Positions 10,672-18,238 of a stretch of 64,000 nucleotides of DNA are shown here, piece after piece (positions within the stretch are counted from its first letter, which is position 1; every line of letters starts with the position of its first letter). Made by a program: the position numbers and the translations under genes. The notes beneath the pieces were generated by a model, which had not been told where the DNA came from, made no database searches, and saw nothing but the letters and a program-made list of their open reading frames with translations. Source of the DNA: Globisporangium splendens (taxonomy: Eukaryota; Oomycota; Peronosporomycetes; Pythiales; Pythiaceae); assembly GCA_006386115.1 (NCBI GenBank), contig VFIW01000002.1:620001-684000 (forward strand), given 5' to 3'.

Positions 10672-10920
10672 CATGGCGGCTGACCAGAGGTGGTGTCACC
10701 AGGTTTCCCGTTTGGGTGGGTTCGGACCCTTCCAAATTTTTGGAGGGGGATGGGCTGGCAGTGGGTGCAGACCCAGATTTCGAGCCAGTGCCGACAGCTG
10801 GCAGCTGGTGGGTGGAGGGAGGAGCTTGACTTTCCATGGGAAAGTCGGAGGTTGAGAGGCGGGGGAGGCGACTGGGAGGTCTTGGGTTCAACTTGAGGGG
10901 TAGCCGGCAAATTGAGAAGT
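10672..10920 (-). pseudogene. LINE remnant 0: 5' end of a tRNA-targeted LINE (ORF1 start)
   Basis: The minus strand encodes the first ~60 residues of ORF1, including the start context CCATGGAA and the blocks SDFPMESQAPP and NLEGSEPTQTGNLV, almost the same as element 2. The high end (GCCGGCAAATTGAGAAGT) directly abuts a tRNA-Thr gene at 10921, as in every full element. The rest is lost beyond the junction with LTR-like copy B at 10671/10672. Confidence 0.85.
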
Positions 10921-10992
10921 GCCCCTATAGCTCAGTGGTAGAGCACCCGCTTAGTAAGCGGAAGGTCGGTAGTTCAATCCTGCCTGGGGGCA
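10921..10992 (+). tRNA. tRNA-Thr(AGT), copy 1
   Basis: 72 nt fold as a canonical cloverleaf: acceptor GCCCCTA/TGGGGGC with discriminator A, D stem GCTC/GAGC, anticodon loop TTAGTAA (anticodon AGT), T stem GGTAG/CTGCC with loop TTCAATC. The one defect is a C-A mismatch at pair 27-43. A and B boxes are present and there is no intron. The first run of four or more T downstream is ~470 nt away. The gene is immediately preceded by the antisense 5' end of a LINE. Confidence 0.92.
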
Positions 10993-11604
10993 ACATCTTT
11001 GCTGCTCGCGGCCCTTCTTCTATCTATCTATCCTTTCTCTCGCGTTCCGGAGGGCCATTTATCTATTATGCCAACGCAGCCACACATCCGTGTCTCGCTA
11101 GTCACTGGCAGGCGTTATTCGTCTATGTATGGTCCCCCCACACGCACGCACACATATCTGCTTGCTCGCTAGCTTGAGCAACAGGGTGCTGGCTGGCTGG
11201 CTGGCGCTGTTGGCAAATTGACGGACCACAGCGACGCAGCTCTGTCTCTATCGTCCTGTTACGCTTCATTTGTTGGCTCTGACCGCGGAGGGCTCGAGCG
11301 AGTGTCGCGCCGTGCCGCTTGGGGCTGCTCGTTGGTCTCCGAGGCTATCAGACCCCTCCTCGGGACTTGTGGGGCCAGCTGACGCACACGCAGCGTCTGA
11401 CGACAGCTACACGGCGTGCGGCGTGCGGGAACCCAAAATAACAAATATAAACAATTGCGATTTTTTGCACGTTGCGTGCGGTGTCTGTGCGTGGTCGAGG
11501 GCGGCAAGCGAGTGTGCGTTGGGTGGATGTGTGTGTGTGTGTGTGTGTGCGTGTAGTTTGCGTTTGGTTTGGTTTGGTTGTGAGTGTGGTGTTTGGTGTG
11601 GTGA

Positions 11605-11676
11605 GCCCCTATAGCTCAGTGGTAGAGCACCCGCTTAGTAAGCGGAAGGTCGGTAGTTCAATCCTGCCTGGGGGCA
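11605..11676 (+). tRNA. tRNA-Thr(AGT), copy 2
   Basis: Identical to copy 1; its upstream flank is the natural repeat spacer ending GTGGTGA. Confidence 0.92.
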
Positions 11677-12300
11677 ACATCTTTGCTGCTCGCGGCCCTT
11701 CTTCTATCTATCTATCCTTTCTCTCGCGTTCCGGAGGGCCATTTATCTATTATGCCAACGCAGCCACACATCCGTGTCTCGCTAGTCACTGGCAGGCGTT
11801 ATTCGTCTATGTATGGTCCCCCCACACGCACGCACACATATCTGCTTGCTCGCTAGCTTGAGCAACAGGGTGCTGGCTGGCTGGCTGGCGCTGTTGGCAA
11901 ATTGACGGACCACAGCGACGCAGCTCTGTCTCTATCGTCCTGTTACGCTTCATTTGTTGGCTCTGACCGCGGAGGGCTCGAGCGAGTGTCGCGCCGTGCC
12001 GCTTGGGGCTGCTCGTTGGTCTCCGAGGCTATCAGACCCCTCCTCGGGACTTGTGGGGCCAGCTGACGCACACGCAGCGTCTGACGACAGCTACACGGCG
12101 TGCGGCGTGCGGGAACCCAAAATAACAAATATAAACAATTGCGATTTTTTGCACGTTGCGTGCGGTGTCTGTGCGTGGTCGAGGGCGGCAAGCGAGTGTG
12201 CGTTGGGTGGATGTGTGTTGGTGTGTGTGTGTGTGTGTGTGTGTGCGTGTAGTTTGCGTTTGGTTTGGTTTGGTTGTGAGTGTGGTGTTTGGTGTGGTGA

Positions 12301-12315
12301 GCCCCTATAGCTCAG
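12301..12315 (+). repeat. 15-nt tRNA-Thr stub, target-site duplication of element 1
   Basis: GCCCCTATAGCTCAG, the first 15 nt of the tRNA, then an abrupt switch to LINE 3' sequence. The other copy of the duplication is the start of the intact tRNA at 20971. Confidence 0.95.
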
Positions 12316-12540
12316 TTGAAAGGTTGTCTATATTACTAGAATTAGACAGAGTGACTACTCAATCTACCTAGCATGGACAGTATCTATCATAAATATATTC
12401 CTACACCTATTCTACAATTTTTTAATTTATATAAGTTTTGAGAATTTTTGTCGCAATGGTCCGTATGGACCAAAAAAATGTATACCGTTGGAACTCTTTT
12501 CCCTTATATTGGGAGTTCTCCGAGTCTTCCAAGTTGATAC

Positions 12541-12611
12541 GGTGCGCAGCTCGATTGGGTAAGTGGTGGGTTTGATACCTGAAGGTCGTGGGTTCGAATA
12601 CCGCTGTTGCT
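12541..12611 (+). other. Degenerate tRNA-like sequence upstream of ORF3
   Basis: Contains an A-box-like CAGCTCGATTGGGTA and a B-box GGTTCGAAT with correct spacing, but the acceptor stem does not close and the anticodon stem is weak (loop TTTGATA). It aligns with the better preserved tRNA-Gly-like sequence at 33178-33250 in element 3, so both come from one tRNA-related ancestor. It may work as a Pol III-type promoter; it is not a credible functional tRNA. Confidence 0.6.
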
Positions 12612-12669
12612 GAATGTCGATTTCTCTTCTCTTTCGTCTTCTTTCCATGTAGCGGTCCAGTGGTCGAAA

Positions 12670-13965
12670 ATGTCTGATCCTGCTGAACATCAAACCGCAT
12701 GCGTGGGAGATCACTTCACCGGGACCACAGTGCAACCGGCAGAGCCCTTAGGGGTTCCGGGGGGTACAGGACCGGATGGAGCGATTATCCGCCATGAAGG
12801 GGAGAGTTTGGTGGAATCAACAGATGAGACCAGTGTAGCCGAGCAGAGTGACGCACCGACGGGAGGAGAGAGCACCACCGCGTCAGCAGACCAACTTCCT
12901 GAGGCAGCGGAGAAAGAGCACGAGGGGGCTGATGGTGACAATGACGTTGTGAGCGAGTCTGGAGGCGTATCCTCGGGGAGCGAATCATCGGATGGTGCAT
13001 CTTCGGAAGAAGAAGAGTCTGCATCTGGAGAAGATAGTGACAACATGGATGCGTCGCCCTCAAAAGCCCAGCAGAGCGAGAACTCGAGTTCCGGTGAAGA
13101 CGACGAAGATGAAGAGTCGAAGTCCGATTACAACCTTCGTCCCCGAAAGAAGCGTCGTGCGGCTGCTATCGAGGAGGGTGACGAGGAGGAAGAAGACGCG
13201 ACTGGAGCTGAGTGCACAGACGAACGCGAAGAAGGTGCCGATGACGAGGAAGAGTTTGGCGTTCGACAGGTGATTAACCGTCGGGGGAGAGGGAACGACA
13301 GGCAGTACTTGGTGGTGTGGGACGATGGAACCTCCGAATGGAAATCTCTCCCAGCGCTTAGTAACTGCATGAAGTTGGTTGAGAGTTGTGATCGATATCT
13401 CGACAAGTATCCAAACGGTGGGATCACGTTTGCCGAATTTGCCTCTCGCGATCTCCCAACTATTCGACTGATGGCGGACAACAGTAAGGATGACTGCGCA
13501 GTCCACGCAGTTGTAATGGCGTTTGAGTTGATGGAGCTCGACACGGAAGCTCGGACGCTTAAGATACTCGGAAAAGAGTTTCTTGCTTCGATGGGGCACT
13601 TCGACTCGAAGAGGGGTGGTGGCTTGAAGACTCCACAACTGGTGAAATTTCTTCGTGAGGAGGTGCCGACAACTGGGTGGTTGGTCGATCTGGATACGTT
13701 CGGCAAGAATCTGTTCAATGGCCAGGGAATTGGACCTAGCGCACTGACGTTGTTGTGGGAGAAGAAGCAGTTGGACGACGGAGTATACTTGGTTCGAGCG
13801 CAGAAGCCATCCAAGTTTCACCACTGTGTCGCAATCCAAGTGAAGGACGAAGAAATGCTTGCTCGTGAAGATGGGGTCACCGCTGGAATAATGCAACACG
13901 GTTGGATTCGCAGCATCAGCTTTGTGAGACGTCTTCGTCTGATCCCTACTTTTGCTTCGAAGTAG
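12670..13965 (+). CDS. ORF3: acidic protein with chromodomain-like region and possible cysteine-peptidase fold
   Basis: 431 residues from the first ATG, on the strand opposite the LINE ORFs. Residues 1-195 are Ser/Glu/Asp-rich with a basic patch PRKKRR at 159-163. Residues ~195-245 read as a chromo-like domain (FGVRQVINRRG, QYLVVWDDGTSEWKSL, then a helix ending CDRYLDKYP), including the aromatic residues expected for methyl-lysine cages. Residues ~265-425 have DDCAVHAVVMAF (Cys276) and KFHHCVAIQV (His384/385), an arrangement like papain-fold cysteine peptidases (helix Cys, strand His). That second call is inference. The stop is 127 bp from the ORF2 stop, which faces it, and AATAAA lies at 13988. 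An AG at 12649-12651 may be a 3' splice site of a leader intron. Function unknown; a role in targeting chromatin or processing element proteins is speculation. Confidence 0.7.
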   Translation: MSDPAEHQTACVGDHFTGTTVQPAEPLGVPGGTGPDGAIIRHEGESLVESTDETSVAEQSDAPTGGESTTASADQLPEAAEKEHEGADGDNDVVSESGGVSSGSESSDGASSEEEESASGEDSDNMDASPSKAQQSENSSSGEDDEDEESKSDYNLRPRKKRRAAAIEEGDEEEEDATGAECTDEREEGADDEEEFGVRQVINRRGRGNDRQYLVVWDDGTSEWKSLPALSNCMKLVESCDRYLDKYPNGGITFAEFASRDLPTIRLMADNSKDDCAVHAVVMAFELMELDTEARTLKILGKEFLASMGHFDSKRGGGLKTPQLVKFLREEVPTTGWLVDLDTFGKNLFNGQGIGPSALTLLWEKKQLDDGVYLVRAQKPSKFHHCVAIQVKDEEMLAREDGVTAGIMQHGWIRSISFVRRLRLIPTFASK

Positions 13966-14092
13966 GTCGTGCATCTCAAAGTTCGGTAATAAACTGCAAG
14001 TTGACGAAGATGCAATTTGGTTCGACAAACCAAGGATTGGTTCTCTCTGTTGAGGAGGTGGACGACCAAGTGGTTGAAAAACCTGCGCACCT

Positions 14093-17000
14093 CTACAGTG
14101 AGCGAACACAAGCAATGTTGGGGTGGTGGTCCAAGAAGTCCACAAAGAGTCGATCGCCCTTCATCTTCTCGATCACGCTGGATAGATCTTTCACTTTCTC
14201 CTCACAATACAACCGCCTCTTCCAATAGCGAAGATGAGCACTCATAGTTGTATGGAGGACTGCTATTGCAGGGGTCACCGTTGTGGGCTGTCTTCCATCG
14301 AACAGACACCGGTTACGATCCGACCAGATGAAGTGGAGCGTCACCGAGCGGAGCGTGTGCCACACATCGCAGACGATGTCCTCACACTCATTCCACTCGT
14401 CTCGCACCACTGGTTTCCTCGCTGTCGCCACCATCGCCCACGTCAACTCGGATCGGAGAAGCGGAGCCATCAGTCTCCGCATGTACTCCCACAGCTGAGC
14501 CGCAAGCACACATTCGAAGAACAAGTGCTTCTCCGTCTCGATTGCTTCGTATCCGACGCGAACACAGCGTTGGATGCCCGGATGTGACGCCTCCAGAAAC
14601 CAGAACCGCGAGCGCACCGGCAGAAGACGGAACGCGAGGCGGAACTGCAGGTCTTCGAAGACGGGGAGCAGGATCTTGCGCAGATGCTTGCTGTGCTTGA
14701 CGTACGCTTTGATCTGCTCGTCGCCCACTCGCTGGGAGTGTATCGTCATCGGATGGGGCTTTGTCGGCATCGCTGGCGTCCACACCACGCGGAGAAGCGC
14801 TGACCTTGGGATCGTTGGGACCAAGCACACTTTCACACCGCTCTTGCAGCCCAGGTGCGGCAGCAGTCGTCTCGCAGCACGCGTAGTCTGCCACACAAGC
14901 TCTCGCGCACCCAGACGCTCGACGATCTGCGTTGCCTCGTTGTACAGCACTCGCAGCCACTTCACCTGTTGACCAGGCGTGACAGACGCGAGCATGAAGT
15001 CCATGTGACTCTGGACGAACTCTTGCTGGGATGGCCAAGCACAACCTTCGAGCATGAAGTCGGCGAGCGACCGCACACTGAAGAGTCTCGACACATGCAA
15101 ACGGAAGCTGCGCTGTGGTTCAGGCACCATCCCAATGCACCGACGGTGCGCTGAGCTGGTGTGAGTCCGCGCGGCTTGCTCGAAGTGGAGCTCCGCGTCC
15201 GAGTGGAACCAAATCGGCTGTTGAAGACCGTACCAAGCGCGCTCGTCCGAAGGAAGGTCGTGCCACGTGATCTCCCAGCGAATCTTGTACCACCAGACCC
15301 AAGTCGCTCGCCACCATGCTGAAGTCAGTCTCCACTGGATCATGTCGCCATGTCGGAGCGGAGAGATCGTGAGGAAGTCGAGCGCTTTGCAGCCGCCAGT
15401 GCTAGGAAGAACCAACTTGAGCAGCTCCGTGCTCGCTGTCGTCCAGTTCCGCACACCATCTGCAGTCGCAGCTCGCATAAACTGCAGCACAAGCTGAAGA
15501 CGTTGCCGCTTGAGGTGTGCTTCCAGGCTTGGGATCTGCAGTCCACCGTCACTCCGTCGTTGATACAGGAACTCGCGAGGAATGAGCTGGATGTGCGATG
15601 CGTCGCGGTCGTGCTTCCGACTCAGCACGAACCGATTCAGCATCGACTGCCACCTCTTCACAACCACGGACGGTATCGACACGTGTTGTGTGTAGTGCCA
15701 CAGACGGGAGAGCACCATCGTTTGGGCTACCAAGAGCCGACCGCGAAGCGTCCTCGCGCGTCTGTACCAAGCCTTGAAGCCGTCGTAGAAGCGCTGCTCG
15801 AGAAACTCGACGATGTTGCCGTCCATGGGTGACTGGCTGAACGGGATGCCGAGGTACTTGACCGTCTCCGTGCGACCGAGCACATGCACTCCGGGGAGCA
15901 GCGGGCAGTCTTGGTTCCGGTTGAGCGCCAGCAGCATCGACTTGGACAGGTTGAGCTTCGCGCCGGAGCCTCTGCAGTACTCTTCCACGATCCCGAGCTG
16001 TGCTTGCAGGTTCGGTATCGAGCTGCCGAGAAGAGTCGAGTCGTCCGCGAAGAACGTGCTCGTGGCGGTGTGGTCTGCGTTGAGACACACTCCGAACTCT
16101 TCGTGGGACCGCAGCAGGTTTCCCAGTGGCTCGATCGTGAGAAAGAAGAGAAGCGCAGAGAGCGGGTCGCCTTGCTTCACTCCCCGTGTCGGGAACAGCG
16201 CAGGCTGGATGTTCTGGTTGATGACGAGGTGCGCTTGCGGCTTGGTGTACAGCAGTCTCACCCACTGCACAAAGTCCGAACCACACCCCATTCGCTCAAG
16301 CACACGGAACATGTAGTCCCAGTTCACTCGGTCGAACGCCTTCTCGAAGTCCAAGAACAGAGCATACGCTTCTTCGTCTCGACTCGTCACCAAGTCCTGC
16401 AGATCCGCGAGGAACCGCACATGGTGATGAATCGATCGACCTTTGACGAACCCTTTCTGATCCGTGTGGACCAGGTCCGGTACGACACTTTGCAGTCGAT
16501 AGGTGAGAGCCTTCGAGAGAACCTTGACGTCGACTGGGATGAGTGCGATCGGTCGGTAGTTGCCTGGTTGTGCTCTCGAGCCTTTCTTGTGGAGAAGCAC
16601 GACGGCAGACTTGCGCTGAGAAGGGAGCAGAACCCCTCGTCGAAGTTGGTCGTTGAAGACAAGACTGAGACACTCACCGAAGACGCCCGGAGCGACCTGG
16701 TAGAAACCAGCAGTCAATCCGTCCATGCCAGGAGCCGACGTCGCCTTCATGTGTCGAATCGCATCCGCCAGATCGTGAGATGTGACTGGCGCATTCAGGA
16801 TGTCACGATCCGTTTCCGACGTGAACCGGACGATGGAGTCGAGAAGCTTGCGTTGTACGGTTTCGTCGGGTGGAGGAGCTCTTCCTGCTGGACTGTCGGG
16901 ATCTCCCATCTCGGACCCCCAGTGTTCCAGGAAGCGAAGCGATATCTCTTGAGGGTTCGAAGAGACACTGCCACTCGGTGTCACCACCTCCTCGATCGAG

Positions 17001-18238
17001 ACCCTTCTCAAGCTCGTGTCCAGCGGACGGAAGAAGTGCTTGGTGGACTTTTCGGAGTTGGCCGCTTGGAAGTCAAACGCACTGTCCTGGTTGTATTGAC
17101 TTGTCCTCGTGACCGTCTCCTTGTAGTTGCGCATGGCTTCGTCGAAATGCTCACGGTTCGAGTCACTGGAAGCGACGCGATACCGAGCAGCAGCTTGATC
17201 GAGTTGGATCCGAGCCTCTTCGACAGCCTGCGAGTCTTGTTGCCGAAGCTTCTTCTGCACGTCTTGCAGCTGGGTCTTGATGCTCGCCTTCCACTGCTCC
17301 CAGATCTTGCCTGGGTTCGTCGAGGTGCGCAGCTCATCTCGAACCAGTTCAGCTTCTTTCTCGATCGCAGACACCACCACTGGATACTCCAGCAGGTAGC
17401 GTGGGAACTTCCAGTATCCCCGACCATGGAGCTGCGAGCCAGACCAGAAGCTCACACTGTGTGCGAGGTGGTCTCCAGCATGCTTCGGCAGGAAGTACTT
17501 GGAGTCGTCGTAGAAGCGTGTGTAGAAGTCTTCCGACATCAAGATGTAGTCGAGTCTGTTCTTCCGAGGAAGGGGACCGGTGAAGACTCGCTTGGTGTCG
17601 TAGTGGACTCGCCACGCGTCGACAACACCCAGCTTCGCCAACCACTCCAAGCAGCTGGACCGACCGGGGTCGTAGCGCAAGTCCGGGGACGACGAGTCGA
17701 GTCTGGGGTCCAGAGGAGTGTTCAGATCTCCCAACACGAAGTGCGTCGCTTGATCCTCGAACCCTTCGGTGTCCAGACTCGAGAAGAATTGTTGCTTTTC
17801 CTGCCTGTCGACAGGCGCGTACACGTTGTGGATGTAGATGGGAGCACACTCGACCATCACCTTCACGACGATGTACCGTCCCGCGACCGACAGACTGGGA
17901 AGCTCGACAGCCGAGTCGAAGCCAGGGAAGTCGGAGCGGAGCACCGTGAGCACTCCATTGCTCCTTCCTCGCGTCGGTCGATGCAGCTGGGAGTTGGGAT
18001 CGTCCACGAAGACCTTGTGCTTGAAGCTCGAGTCGAGGTGGAACTTGAAATTGGAAAGGTGCGTGTTGTCGCCGAACTTGGTTTCTTGGACACACGACAC
18101 CGAGTACTTGGAGAGCATGCTTTCGATAAATAGGTGGCCGTTCTTTTTGATGCCATTAGTGTTAACGGTCAGAACACTGGTGTTGCTCCATGTGGTTGTG
18201 GGCGAGGATGGTTTAGCAACGAGTGGCCAAGCCTCCCG
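14093..18238 (-). CDS. LINE element 1 ORF2: endonuclease / reverse transcriptase
   Basis: Open for 1382 codons and intact. Order: EEP (apurinic-like) endonuclease with VNTNGIK, QETK, HNVYAPVD, LGDLNTPLDPR, RLDYIL and DHLAHSV; reverse transcriptase with NYRPIALIPVDVK, FLDFEKAFDRVNW (motif A Asp), TRGVKQGDPLSALLFF and FFADDSTLL (catalytic Asp pair); and a C-terminal zinc-knuckle-like region with RLLPVRSRFWF and EKHLFFEC as in zf-RVT. There is no AUG at the start: the frame opens 26 nt inside ORF1, and the first ATG (18118) lies inside the endonuclease domain, after motif VNTNGIK. No RNase H domain was recognised. It should nick target DNA and prime cDNA synthesis there. Confidence 0.93.
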   Translation of the reverse strand, partial: REAWPLVAKPSSPTTTWSNTSVLTVNTNGIKKNGHLFIESMLSKYSVSCVQETKFGDNTHLSNFKFHLDSSFKHKVFVDDPNSQLHRPTRGRSNGVLTVLRSDFPGFDSAVELPSLSVAGRYIVVKVMVECAPIYIHNVYAPVDRQEKQQFFSSLDTEGFEDQATHFVLGDLNTPLDPRLDSSSPDLRYDPGRSSCLEWLAKLGVVDAWRVHYDTKRVFTGPLPRKNRLDYILMSEDFYTRFYDDSKYFLPKHAGDHLAHSVSFWSGSQLHGRGYWKFPRYLLEYPVVVSAIEKEAELVRDELRTSTNPGKIWEQWKASIKTQLQDVQKKLRQQDSQAVEEARIQLDQAAARYRVASSDSNREHFDEAMRNYKETVTRTSQYNQDSAFDFQAANSEKSTKHFFRPLDTSLRRVSIEEVVTPSGSVSSNPQEISLRFLEHWGSEMGDPDSPAGRAPPPDETVQRKLLDSIVRFTSETDRDILNAPVTSHDLADAIRHMKATSAPGMDGLTAGFYQVAPGVFGECLSLVFNDQLRRGVLLPSQRKSAVVLLHKKGSRAQPGNYRPIALIPVDVKVLSKALTYRLQSVVPDLVHTDQKGFVKGRSIHHHVRFLADLQDLVTSRDEEAYALFLDFEKAFDRVNWDYMFRVLERMGCGSDFVQWVRLLYTKPQAHLVINQNIQPALFPTRGVKQGDPLSALLFFLTIEPLGNLLRSHEEFGVCLNADHTATSTFFADDSTLLGSSIPNLQAQLGIVEEYCRGSGAKLNLSKSMLLALNRNQDCPLLPGVHVLGRTETVKYLGIPFSQSPMDGNIVEFLEQRFYDGFKAWYRRARTLRGRLLVAQTMVLSRLWHYTQHVSIPSVVVKRWQSMLNRFVLSRKHDRDASHIQLIPREFLYQRRSDGGLQIPSLEAHLKRQRLQLVLQFMRAATADGVRNWTTASTELLKLVLPSTGGCKALDFLTISPLRHGDMIQWRLTSAWWRATWVWWYKIRWEITWHDLPSDERAWYGLQQPIWFHSDAELHFEQAARTHTSSAHRRCIGMVPEPQRSFRLHVSRLFSVRSLADFMLEGCAWPSQQEFVQSHMDFMLASVTPGQQVKWLRVLYNEATQIVERLGARELVWQTTRAARRLLPHLGCKSGVKVCLVPTIPRSALLRVVWTPAMPTKPHPMTIHSQRVGDEQIKAYVKHSKHLRKILLPVFEDLQFRLAFRLLPVRSRFWFLEASHPGIQRCVRVGYEAIETEKHLFFECVLAAQLWEYMRRLMAPLLRSELTWAMVATARKPVVRDEWNECEDIVCDVWHTLRSVTLHFIWSDRNRCLFDGRQPTTVTPAIAVLHTTMSAHLRYWKRRLYCEEKVKDLSSVIEKMKGDRLFVDFLDHHPNIACVRSL

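Larger units (their letters stand above)
10921..12300 (+). repeat. tRNA-Thr tandem repeat units 1-2 (684 and 696 bp)
   Basis: Two nearly identical direct units, 10921-11604 and 11605-12300. Each is the tRNA gene, then about 420 bp of unique-looking spacer with a short TCTA and a CTGG run, a T6 tract (GCGATTTTTTGC) about 470 bp downstream, and a TG-dinucleotide run whose length differs between units before GTTTGGTGTGGTGA. Short ORFs recur in every unit only because the units are near-identical; they have no coding signature. Confidence 0.95.

Noticed and set aside
11270..12310. Identical 80-200 residue ORFs in every tRNA repeat unit (both strands)
   Set aside because: They recur only because the units are nearly identical. 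They run through the tRNA gene and the TG run, change length with that run, and show no family resemblance.
12541..12611. Functional tRNA-Ser(TGA) gene
   Set aside because: The acceptor stem does not pair and the anticodon stem is weak; only A- and B-box-like sequences remain.
14093..18238. R2-like (restriction-type endonuclease) LINE
   Set aside because: The N-terminus has the EEP/apurinic endonuclease motif set, and there are two ORFs; R2 has one ORF and a C-terminal endonuclease.
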